Positions 1 to 6,039 of a DNA stretch of 7,572 nucleotides are shown here, piece by piece. The position numbers were made by a program, and so were the translations under genes. Position 1 is the stretch's first letter, and each line of letters opens with the position of its first letter. The notes below the pieces were generated by a model. It did not search any database. It was not told the origin of the DNA and worked only from the letters and a program-made list of their open reading frames with translations. Where the stretch lies: positions 1 through 7,572 of the forward strand of contig DAOUVM010000114.1 in assembly GCA_030667645.1 (NCBI GenBank), read 5' to 3'. Origin of the DNA: Ardenticatenales bacterium (GTDB taxonomy: Bacteria > Chloroflexota > Anaerolineae > Promineifilales > UBA4811).

Positions 1-24
1 ATTGCCTTTCACAGAGCCGGAACC

Positions 25-120
25 TCTAGCACTTGATCAGAAACAACTTGGCGGTTTTGTGACCGCTCCACCCGTGAGTCACCATTGAAAACGGAAAGTT
101 ATTCCTTAAAAAGTGCTAGA
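25..120. repeat. Ten-base inverted repeat with arms 76 nt apart
   Basis: The arm TCTAGCACTT (25-34) is the exact reverse complement of AAGTGCTAGA (111-120). The right arm contains the stop codon of the small HMA-like gene (116-118). The 76 nt between the arms hold a second, smaller hairpin (50-67) and the near-palindrome GTGAGTCAC (74-82). I read it as a possible 3' end structure of the minus-strand transcript. The arms are far apart, so this could also be coincidence or a mobile-element footprint. No gene is recognisable in 1-115. Confidence 0.45.
50..67 (-). terminator. Weak candidate terminator after the HMA-like gene
   Basis: GCGGT (51-55) pairs with ACCGC (62-66) around a 6-nt loop, and a G-T wobble extends the stem by one pair. 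On the minus strand the stem is followed by CAAGTTGTTTC, which is only partly T-rich. It sits about 50 nt past the stop codon of the fhs-linked small gene, where a transcript end would be expected. The stem is short and the U tract is interrupted, so this is a modest call. Confidence 0.3.
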
Positions 121-436
121 ACTTGCGGAACTCGCCCGACATATCGAGATCCGCCTGACAGGTCTGTGTCATCCGGAAGGTCCCTTGTCTCCAGGCTACG
201 TCCGCCAGCTTGCTCTGCACCGGCATCTGCATCTCTTTAGTGTATCCAGCCTCTGAGAGCACGCCGGTAATGGCTTCCGCCTGCACAGCGGCCGGATCGT
301 ACTGAACCAACACCTGCTTGAACGCAGAGCTGGCATAGACACTCTCAACCCCATCCAGGTCGTTCAGCAATTCGCGAACCACCAACACGTGATGGTCAGC
401 ATACATGGATGGAACATCAACAATCACCTTTTCCAT
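116..436 (-). CDS. HMA-fold (heavy-metal-associated-like) small protein lacking CxxC
   Basis: A 106-residue soluble protein with no signal peptide or membrane segment. Residues 1-66 follow the ferredoxin-like HMA pattern: a first strand MEKVIVDVP, a helix VLVVRELLNDLDGV (17-30), a strand SVYAS, a strand KQVLVQYDP (40-48) and a final helix ending in SEAGY. In metallochaperones and copper ATPases the loop after strand 1 is MxCxxC. Here it reads M11-Y-A-D-H15-H16, so both cysteines are gone and two histidines lie nearby. Residues 67-106 form a polar tail with a single Cys93. I chose the ATG at 434-436 because AAGGTG lies 5 nt upstream and the HMA fold begins exactly there. A TTG at 503-505 would add 23 residues, including a Cys-Cys pair. 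The gene lies 87 nt downstream of fhs on the same strand, with no terminator seen between them, so co-transcription is likely. The role is unknown: perhaps a non-canonical metal or ligand binder, or a protein-interaction module. Confidence 0.75.
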   Translation of the reverse strand: MEKVIVDVPSMYADHHVLVVRELLNDLDGVESVYASSAFKQVLVQYDPAAVQAEAITGVLSEAGYTKEMQMPVQSKLADVAWRQGTFRMTQTCQADLDMSGEFRKF

Positions 437-523
437 AACACACCTTGCCTCTTCATCCAAATGAATGGGGCAGCAGGATGAAAACATCCCGCTGCCCACC
501 ATCAAACAACCATGAGTTGATCG

Positions 524-2410
524 CTAGAACAACCCCAACACCGTGCCGGTGTCCAGGTCAATGTCCACATCGGTGAACGCGGGCCGAGTCGGAAGACCAG
601 GCATGGTGCGCATGGTACCACAGAGAGGGAAGAGGAACCCGGCGCCTACGCTCGCCCGCACGTCAGTTATCGGCAGCCGCCAACCACGCGGGGTGCCTTT
701 GAGCTTGGGGTCATGGGAAAAGGATAGATGCGTCTTGGCCATGCAGAGCGGCAGGTGGCTCAAGCCCATGTCCGTGAACAGCTTGATCTTGGCCTCGGCT
801 TCGGGAGTATAGTCCACGCCATCAGCACGGTAGATCTCGCGCGCGACAGTTTCGATCTTTTCCTTGATGGACATCTCATCCGGGTAGAGAACCTTAAATT
901 TGCCTGGTTTTTCACAGGCTGCCACCACTGCCCGGGCCAATTCGGCGCCACCCTCGTCGCCATCCATCCAGACCGAACTCGCTGCCACTCCCGAGGCGCC
1001 CGTCTCTGTAGCGCGCTTTCGGATCAACTCGACCTCGGCATCAGTGTCGTCCTTGAAGCGATTGATCGCCACCACCACCGGGACGCCGAATTTGAGCGCG
1101 TTCTCTATGTGTTGCAGCAGATTGGGCAACCCCTTTTCCAGCAACTCTAGATTCTCCTCAGTATAAGCCTTACCCAACGGCCTGCCAGCGACAACCTTGG
1201 GGCCGCCACCATGCATCTTGAGGGCCCGGACCGTGCTTACGAGCACCACACAATCGGGGGCGAGCCCACTCACGCGACACTTGAGGTTCATGAACTTTTC
1301 CATGCCGCAGTCGGCGCCAAAGCCGGACTCGGTCACCACATAGTCGGCGATCCTGAGCGCGATCTTGTCCGCGATGATGGAGCTATTGCCCTGGGCGATA
1401 TTGGCGAACGGACCACAATGAACAATGGCCGGGCTGCCGGCCAAGGTCTGCATCAGGTTGGGCATGATAGCGTCCTTGAGCAACACTGTCATCGCACCGG
1501 CCACGTTCAGGTCCTCGGCCGTGATCGGTTCCACCGCCCGAGCAGTCCGCCCTCCGCCCTTCTTGCTGGTGCCGATGATGATGCGCCCCATGCGCCCGCG
1601 CAGATCAGCCAGGTCGGAGCACATGGCCAAAGCTGCCATGATCTCAGAAGCGACCGCGATATCATAGCCCGTCTCGCGGGGCGAGCCGTCGGTGACGGTC
1701 CCCCGGCCAATAATGATATTGCGCAGCGATGCGTCGGAGACATCCACCACCCGTCGCCACTGAATCGAATAGGGGTCGATGTTGAGGCGGAACATTCGCT
1801 CCCTGTCATCGACCGTCAAGTCGGAAGGCTTTGCCGAATCGATGTTCAGCTTTTTCAGGCGCTTGACCATGGAGGGCGTATACTCATCATCTGGACAAAG
1901 CGCCTTGGCCAGGAAACTAGTACTCCAACGCCCCTCCTTTGCCATCCGGTTATCTATGGCGGCCGCCAGCAGGTTGTGGGCGGCGCCAACGGCGTGGATA
2001 TCCCCGGTCAGGTGGAGATTGAAATCCTCCATGGGTACTACCTGAGAGTATCCCCCGCCGGCCGCGCCCCCCTTTATGCCAAAGGTCGGCCCCTGAGAAG
2101 GTTGCCGTATAACGGTCATCACGTTCTTGCCGATATAGTGCAGGCCCTGGCTGAGGCCGATCGTCGTCACCGTCTTCCCCTCGCCGAGCGGCGTGGGCGT
2201 GATGGCCGTCACGTCGATGTACTTTCCCAGCGGCCGGTCAGCGAACTTTTTCAGCACGTCCAAGTGAATCTTGGCTTTGTATTTGCCATAGTAATCCAGA
2301 TCATCTTCGGTCAAGCCAATCGACTCGGCTATCTCGATGATTGGCTTCAACTCGGCAGCTTGGGCGATCTCTATGTCGGTTGGTACAGGTTTCACCTTCT
2401 TGACCAGCAT
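524..2410 (-). CDS. fhs: Formate--tetrahydrofolate ligase (long form)
   Basis: Formyltetrahydrofolate synthetase (EC 6.3.4.3) condenses formate, ATP and tetrahydrofolate to 10-formyl-THF in the cytoplasm. It is the formate-entry step of the Wood-Ljungdahl methyl branch and also feeds purine synthesis. The 628-residue product is complete. It carries the P-loop TPLGEGKT (73-80), the FTHFS signature GIKGGAAGGGY (111-121), the second signature VSTVRALKMHGGG (391-403), the conserved segment GPFANIAQGNSSIIADKIAL (333-352), and the C-terminal TMPGLPTRPAF (602-612) ending in GLF. Classical clostridial enzymes are about 556-560 residues. The extra length and the wording of the C-terminal half resemble the synthetase domain of eukaryotic C1-THF synthase (MTHFD1), from memory. 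The ATG at 2408-2410 is supported by GAGGAGGGAG 7 nt upstream. An extended -10 promoter lies about 60 bases upstream, so the gene can be transcribed independently of the DUF166 fusion gene. The small HMA-like gene follows. Confidence 0.97.
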   Translation of the reverse strand: MLVKKVKPVPTDIEIAQAAELKPIIEIAESIGLTEDDLDYYGKYKAKIHLDVLKKFADRPLGKYIDVTAITPTPLGEGKTVTTIGLSQGLHYIGKNVMTVIRQPSQGPTFGIKGGAAGGGYSQVVPMEDFNLHLTGDIHAVGAAHNLLAAAIDNRMAKEGRWSTSFLAKALCPDDEYTPSMVKRLKKLNIDSAKPSDLTVDDRERMFRLNIDPYSIQWRRVVDVSDASLRNIIIGRGTVTDGSPRETGYDIAVASEIMAALAMCSDLADLRGRMGRIIIGTSKKGGGRTARAVEPITAEDLNVAGAMTVLLKDAIMPNLMQTLAGSPAIVHCGPFANIAQGNSSIIADKIALRIADYVVTESGFGADCGMEKFMNLKCRVSGLAPDCVVLVSTVRALKMHGGGPKVVAGRPLGKAYTEENLELLEKGLPNLLQHIENALKFGVPVVVAINRFKDDTDAEVELIRKRATETGASGVAASSVWMDGDEGGAELARAVVAACEKPGKFKVLYPDEMSIKEKIETVAREIYRADGVDYTPEAEAKIKLFTDMGLSHLPLCMAKTHLSFSHDPKLKGTPRGWRLPITDVRASVGAGFLFPLCGTMRTMPGLPTRPAFTDVDIDLDTGTVLGLF

Positions 2411-2505
2411 GATTCGACTCCCTCCTCAAAGAGATAACTGTTAACGCTCAAGACGAGCGGATGTCACCCGGCATTATATCAACTTTCCCGAGCCGAGACG
2501 AATTC
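2411..2505 (-). promoter_or_regulatory. fhs promoter (extended -10) and short leader with hairpin
   Basis: Read on the minus strand, this 95-nt gap contains TGATATAAT (2470s; TATAAT at 2473-2478), a perfect -10 with the extended TGn element and no clear -35. The start of transcription would fall near 2466, giving a leader of about 55 nt. Within the leader, CGCTC (2445-2449) and GAGCG (2435-2439) pair around a 5-nt loop. The hairpin has no U tract, so it looks more like a leader structure than a terminator. The strong Shine-Dalgarno GAGGAGG follows. I see no match to the THF riboswitch consensus as I recall it. Confidence 0.6.
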
Positions 2506-3606
2506 TCACGTCACGATCGGCCTGAGAAAAGGCACAACCTCGCGCCGTACAGCATCGCGCACAATCGAGTCTGCAACCTCGTGCAGCGATGCCTGATAGT
2601 CAGGGTCAATCACCCCGTCATCAGGGCAATGATGCTGCTGGAGAAGCTCTGACGCAAGCTCCTCTACCTGATTGATGGCACATCCTGGCAGGCGTTTGGC
2701 CAACAGTTGGGCGAACCCGCAAGCGACGTCTCGGCGCACTTCACAGCGGGTGACCCGTTGCGCATCGTCAAACAGGATACGCAGTTCCGGGCGTCCAAAA
2801 CAGCGGGCAAACTCTGCTATGTGTGCATCTCCGTACTCTACTCGCCAACTCGCTTCATTGTACGTGCGCATGGTCAGGCTGCAAAAGGGCTTGGGAAAAG
2901 CAATCGCCACTCCCATCTCCTCCATTGCCGACCGGAGATGGTCCACTATACGTTTCGGCACCCAGTTTTGGTGCTCAATCGGTACCACAATGGCTCGCGC
3001 GCCGCTGCGAGCCACCATCTCGGGCATTAGGTAGGCCATCTGCACGCTCTCGACCAGCCCTATCAGGAGATCAGCGGCCGGCATGACCTTGGGCAGCATG
3101 AGAGAGAGGCTCTCTCGATCCGGCGGGATCAGCGGTGGCGCACGCCACACAGATACGTTCCAATGAGCCGGAGCGTGCTGGCGGGTGTTGTCAGCAACCC
3201 GCTGTCCAAACGGACCCTGGGTAGCCACCAGAACGCGCATCTGGCGTTGCAGCGGCAGCCAGCCTACTGAGGGGAGGCTCCGCACAGCCGTTACCAGATC
3301 CTCAACGGCTCCGCCCGTCTTTTGCTGCAAGTAGGTGATAGAGATGCGGTCCTCATCCAGAGAGAGTCCCACCAGCTTGAGTTCGGGTATTCTCCCCAGC
3401 AGGGCACCGGTGATCTGACCGCGAGCGCTCTGCTCCGAATCAATAATCACCACATCGGGTTGCAGAGTCTCTACCTCCCGCACCACATCAGGGCTGTACT
3501 CACTCAGCCCAACCACCTGAATATCAGGCTCGTCCTCCAGCAAACTGCTGACACCTTGAGCAAAGAGCGGATGGCTGGCGATGATATAGATTCGAATGGC
3601 GTGCAA
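2506..3606 (-). CDS. Pseudo-receiver domain fused to DUF166 domain
   Basis: A 366-residue soluble protein in two parts. Residues 1-110 follow the CheY-like receiver layout of NarL-type regulators: IYIIASHPLFAQGVSSLL matches the usual VDDHPLFREGL start. The two acidic pocket residues are replaced by A10-S11, while an aspartate (D56 in PDVVIID) and a lysine (K96) remain at the canonical places. Residues 123-355 match my recollection of DUF166 (PF02593, sometimes annotated as thymidylate synthase in archaea): MRVLVATQGPFGQRV (123-137), IVVPIEHQNWVPKRIVDHL (206-224), FPKPFCSL (237-244), FARCFGRPEL (266-275), VRRDVACGFAQLLAKRLPG (290-308) and HHCPDDG (325-331). Cys242, Cys296 and Cys327 fall in these blocks and could bind metal or a cluster. 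There is no LuxR helix-turn-helix. The start is TTG (3604-3606) with AGGGA about 9 nt upstream; the next Met is 123, right at the DUF166 boundary. It lies between a two-component pair and fhs. The function is unknown. Confidence 0.8.
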   Translation of the reverse strand: MHAIRIYIIASHPLFAQGVSSLLEDEPDIQVVGLSEYSPDVVREVETLQPDVVIIDSEQSARGQITGALLGRIPELKLVGLSLDEDRISITYLQQKTGGAVEDLVTAVRSLPSVGWLPLQRQMRVLVATQGPFGQRVADNTRQHAPAHWNVSVWRAPPLIPPDRESLSLMLPKVMPAADLLIGLVESVQMAYLMPEMVARSGARAIVVPIEHQNWVPKRIVDHLRSAMEEMGVAIAFPKPFCSLTMRTYNEASWRVEYGDAHIAEFARCFGRPELRILFDDAQRVTRCEVRRDVACGFAQLLAKRLPGCAINQVEELASELLQQHHCPDDGVIDPDYQASLHEVADSIVRDAVRREVVPFLRPIVT

Positions 3607-3705
3607 AACGTCTATCCCTGGGACAGGCCGTCCATCGAAACAACCGGCAGCGCTTTCAGTTCGCAGCCTATTCTATACGAATGCCCCTGGCAGCGTCTAT
3701 GGTTC

Positions 3706-3711
3706 ATTATA
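3706..3711 (-). promoter_or_regulatory. Candidate -10 for the receiver-DUF166 gene
   Basis: On the minus strand this hexamer is TATAAT, a perfect -10. The expected -35 position (about 3729-3734) reads GCTATG, a poor match to TTGACA, which would fit an activator-dependent promoter. It lies about 100 nt upstream of the TTG start, and a second AT-rich stretch (TATAGAAT, about 3670-3677) is nearer the gene. The assignment rests on sequence match only. Confidence 0.4.
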
Positions 3712-3729
3712 GCCGTTGCGCCAGAGCCC

Positions 3730-3747
3730 ATAGCCGGAAAGGGCTAT
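3730..3747. promoter_or_regulatory. Perfect 6-bp dyad ATAGCC-N6-GGCTAT, candidate operator or hairpin
   Basis: ATAGCC (3730-3735) and GGCTAT (3742-3747) are exact reverse complements separated by GGAAAG. The dyad covers the -35 region and the bases just upstream of it, relative to the TATAAT at 3706-3711. A third copy of the hexamer (ATAGCC, 3709-3714) overlaps that -10. Two more copies (5951-5956 and 5992-5997) lie in the kinase upstream region. NarL-family regulators bind inverted heptamer repeats, so this is a plausible site for the adjacent regulator. As RNA it could instead form a small hairpin past the regulator's stop codon, but no U tract follows. Confidence 0.35.
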
Positions 3748-3776
3748 TCCCGACACGGGCGGTTCAGGTTCCTGCT

Positions 3777-3790
3777 CCGGCCCCGGCCGG
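3777..3790 (-). terminator. GC-rich hairpin just after the response regulator
   Basis: CCGGC (3777-3781) and GCCGG (3786-3790) form a very GC-rich stem with a 4-nt loop, starting about 10 nt after the response regulator stop codon on the minus strand. No run of T follows, so it would be at best a weak or factor-assisted terminator. It could also stabilise the 3' end of the kinase-regulator mRNA. The call is tentative. Confidence 0.25.
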
Positions 3791-3799
3791 TGCATCTGC

Positions 3800-4453
3800 T
3801 TATCCGTGCACCAGCCCGTGGCGCACCGCAAAGGCGGCCGCTTGCGCCCGGTTGTTGAGGTGTAGTTTGTTCAGGATATTGCGGAGGTGGTTCTTGACAG
3901 TGTTCTCGGCAATATGCAAGTGTTCACCGATCTCCCTATTGATCAACCCTTCAGCCACTAGTGCCAATACCTCAGTCTCTCGGGGGCTCAGGCCCTCCAC
4001 CGCGCCAGGAACCGGCGTCGTCTGATCCAGACGGGCAAACTCACGTAGAATCTTGGTGGCCAGCAGGGGCGAGATGGCTGCCTCCCCTCGAGGCACGCCG
4101 CGCAAACGCCGGAATAACTCCTCGGGTTTGACGCTCTTGAGCAGATACCCGGAAGCACCGGCGCGGATGGCGGCAAAAAGGTCCTGGTCATCATCTGACA
4201 CGGTGAGCATAACGACATGCACCTGCGGCATCTCTGTCTTGATGCGACGCGTGGCTTCCGTGCCATTCCAATTGGGCATCTCAATGTCCATCAGGATCAC
4301 ATCGGGTTGGAGTCTTCTGGCCTGTTCCAGCGCCTCTCGCCCATCCCGGCCCTCTCCGACTATTTGGAAATCGGGCTGCGAGTCGATCAGCCGCGCAATC
4401 CCCTTACGAAAGAGATCGTGGTCGTCCACCAACAAAGTACGCAAGCGGTCCAT
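3800..4453 (-). CDS. NarL/FixJ-family response regulator (REC + LuxR-type HTH)
   Basis: A 217-residue DNA-binding response regulator, the usual length for the family. The receiver (residues 1-120) is intact: acidic pair D10-D11 in LLVDDHDLFRKG, phosphoacceptor D56 in VILMDIEMP, T84 and K106 in GYLLKS. After a linker, the LuxR/GerE helix-turn-helix spans about 153-217: GLSPRETEVLALVAEG, then REIGEHLHIAENTVKNHL with recognition-helix residues TVKNH, then the C-terminal helix. I chose the ATG at 4451-4453. The GAGGGA Shine-Dalgarno overlaps the kinase stop codon and sits too close to the ATG at 4454-4456, and residues before that are not receiver-like. A further-upstream ATG (4484-4486) would overlap the kinase by 26 nt. 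The kinase ends 7 nt upstream, so the pair is probably translationally coupled. Targets are unknown; the downstream DUF166 and fhs promoters and its own promoter are candidates. Confidence 0.93.
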   Translation of the reverse strand: MDRLRTLLVDDHDLFRKGIARLIDSQPDFQIVGEGRDGREALEQARRLQPDVILMDIEMPNWNGTEATRRIKTEMPQVHVVMLTVSDDDQDLFAAIRAGASGYLLKSVKPEELFRRLRGVPRGEAAISPLLATKILREFARLDQTTPVPGAVEGLSPRETEVLALVAEGLINREIGEHLHIAENTVKNHLRNILNKLHLNNRAQAAAFAVRHGLVHG

Positions 4454-4460
4454 CATTCCC

Positions 4461-5918
4461 TCAGCGATCCGAATTACATGGAACAAAAATGCACAGACGG
4501 GTTCCCTTGCCCGGTTGGCTCTCGATAGCGAGCTGGCCTCCCAGGCCAGCTACACGTTCCCGCATCGTCAACAGACCATAGCTGTCCAGGCGCCCCATCC
4601 CGCTCCCCGCCACATCGAATCCAGTCCCATCGTCGGACACGACGACATCCCAGCCCGCCACGCTCTGACGGATTCGCACCTCGACCCGACTGGCGGCCGC
4701 GTGACGGCGGACATTGGTCAGCGCTTCCTGTATCACGCGGTGGAGATGGACTTCCACCAGGGGCGGGAAACAGACGGGCCCGCCACTATCTTCAGCCACA
4801 AGAACGGCCTCTAGCTGGTTCCTGAGCCCAAAGTCATCAAGATAGTTTTGCAAAGAGGGAATAAACGCTTCCCCTTGCGGTCTAGTATGCCGCAGGTTGC
4901 TTAGCACCTCGCGAACGTCATTGTAGGCATCGCTCACATAGGTGTCCAGCAATGCCAGTTCCTCCAAGGCGATCGCCCAGTCTTGGGCATCTGCCGCCCC
5001 TTTGACCATCTCTATCTGCAGGTTTAGCAAACCTAGCGTCTGCGCCAGACCGTCATGCATCTCGCGTCCGATCCGCTCCCGCTCCTCCACGATGGCTAGC
5101 TGCTGGACCTCAGCGCTCAACTCGGCAATCCGATCCTCCATTTCGGCACGGATGCGGGCGCTCTCGATGGCCGCAGCCATCATGTTCGCAATCGCGGTCA
5201 AAAACTCAACATCGTGGATCGCAAAGTGGTGGGGGTCACAACTTCGGACGGTAAGCACACCCAGGCTCCCCCCTTTGGTCTTGAGGGGTACACTGGCAAT
5301 GGACGGCACCTGATCGGCGCCACACGCCCGGCCGATGATGCGCGGGTCGTTGATCAGATCATCTACGACGATCGGCGTATCCCCGGCCGCGACCTCTCCG
5401 CAGATACATTCGCCGACCCGGATGGTATGCTCGCGGAACCAGCGACCGGATTCGCTGCCAAACAAAGCGCCAAGGAGCATCACCTGCCCCTCGTCGTCAC
5501 CCGCCGGCCCCTTGCGCGGGTCGGGGAGCAGGTGAATCTCACCCCCATCCAGCCCCATTGCTCCGACCACCCGCTCCAGTCCCCGTTCGAGCAGCTCGGG
5601 CAATTCTACTGGGTCGCAAAGCGCGTTCGCCACCCTGCATACGGCACTCAGATGCCCCGCCTGTTCCTCCGACGTCAAGCTGCGTTCGCTCAACGCCTGC
5701 GTCGCCGTCCGGCGATCCGATTCCAATCTCTCGAGAGCTTGAAAGAGATAGAATGCAACGGACCCGAGGGCAGCCACCAGCAACACCGAGGGCCAGAGAG
5801 CACCCAGCCGGTGCAACAGATAGCCCAAAAGGGTAGAGCCCACCACCAGGGCGGCCGCAACCGCAACCCGCCAGACCCTGAACCTCGCTCGGTCTTTGAC
5901 CTTTGAATCACCCTGCAT
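4461..5918 (-). CDS. NarL-family sensor histidine kinase with GAF domain
   Basis: A 485-residue membrane-anchored sensor kinase. Two hydrophobic segments near the N-terminus (about 14-34 and 41-60) have only a tiny loop between them, so sensing is probably cytoplasmic. A GAF domain follows (about 92-256). It contains GECICGEVAAGDTP, with C171 and C173, and C199 in GRACGAD. A short coiled coil (257-280) leads to a HisKA_3 dimerisation helix with EERERIGREMHDGLAQ; H288 is the predicted phosphorylation site. The HATPase domain shows the N box (QEALTNVRRHA, N402), the G1 box DDGTGF (D430), and GLLTMRERVAGLGG. The ATG at 5916-5918 follows GGAGGAG by 2 nt. The alternative GTG at 5943-5945 lies in or upstream of the likely promoter, so I reject it. 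The response regulator follows 7 nt downstream. The signal is unknown; the GAF cysteines suggest a redox, gas or metal cue as one possibility. Confidence 0.93.
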   Translation of the reverse strand: MQGDSKVKDRARFRVWRVAVAAALVVGSTLLGYLLHRLGALWPSVLLVAALGSVAFYLFQALERLESDRRTATQALSERSLTSEEQAGHLSAVCRVANALCDPVELPELLERGLERVVGAMGLDGGEIHLLPDPRKGPAGDDEGQVMLLGALFGSESGRWFREHTIRVGECICGEVAAGDTPIVVDDLINDPRIIGRACGADQVPSIASVPLKTKGGSLGVLTVRSCDPHHFAIHDVEFLTAIANMMAAAIESARIRAEMEDRIAELSAEVQQLAIVEERERIGREMHDGLAQTLGLLNLQIEMVKGAADAQDWAIALEELALLDTYVSDAYNDVREVLSNLRHTRPQGEAFIPSLQNYLDDFGLRNQLEAVLVAEDSGGPVCFPPLVEVHLHRVIQEALTNVRRHAAASRVEVRIRQSVAGWDVVVSDDGTGFDVAGSGMGRLDSYGLLTMRERVAGLGGQLAIESQPGKGTRLCIFVPCNSDR

Positions 5919-5935
5919 AGCTCCTCCAATCCATA

Positions 5936-5964
5936 AATATGGCACGTTATGGCTATTTCGTCAA
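5936..5964 (-). promoter_or_regulatory. Promoter of the kinase-regulator operon
   Basis: On the minus strand TTGACG (5959-5964) and CATATT (5936-5941) are separated by exactly 17 nt, a good vegetative promoter layout (5/6 and 4/6 matches). Transcription would begin near 5929, leaving a leader of about 10 nt that consists almost entirely of the Shine-Dalgarno GGAGGAG. A GGCTAT motif (5951-5956, plus-strand reading) lies in the spacer, where a bound regulator could repress or autoregulate. Confidence 0.55.
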
Positions 5965-6025
5965 GCCGCAAGCCATTTGTAGGTTCCTTTGGGCTATACA
6001 GATCGCCGGGAGAGATCGAAAGTAT

Positions 6026-6033
6026 GGTATAAT
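6026..6033 (+). promoter_or_regulatory. Extended -10 promoter for the radical SAM gene
   Basis: TGGTATAAT (6025-6033) is a perfect -10 with the extended TGn element. No good -35 is present: GCCGGG lies at 17-nt spacing. Transcription would begin near 6040. That places AGAGGA (6038-6043) and an in-frame ATG (6047) at the very 5' end of the RNA, about 160 nt before my preferred coding start. It is divergent from the kinase promoter, with about 75 nt between the two elements. Confidence 0.55.
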
Positions 6034-6039
6034 CATCAG

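Noticed and set aside
437..505. TTG start (503-505) for the HMA-like gene, adding a Cys-Cys-containing N-terminus
   Set aside because: The HMA fold begins at the ATG at 434-436, which has AAGGTG in front of it. The extra 23 residues look like untranslated intergenic sequence, though the Cys pair is a reason to recheck.
1211..2437. A 408-codon open frame on the plus strand across fhs
   Set aside because: It is antisense to a gene with unmistakable FTHFS signatures. Its predicted product is rich in His, Arg and Gly without any motif, as expected from the complement of a GC-rich coding frame.
2411..2470. A THF or other riboswitch in the fhs leader
   Set aside because: The leader of about 55 nt is shorter than any THF aptamer I know and shows none of its conserved segments; it holds only one 5-bp hairpin.
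4454..4486. Longer start for the response regulator (ATG at 4484-4486)
   Set aside because: The added residues precede the normal receiver start and overlap the kinase end. A Shine-Dalgarno is well placed for the ATG at 4451-4453.
5919..5945. GTG start (5943-5945) for the histidine kinase, nine residues longer
   Set aside because: It overlaps the likely -10 (5936-5941) and would lie upstream of the predicted transcript start. The GGAGGAG Shine-Dalgarno points to the ATG at 5916-5918.
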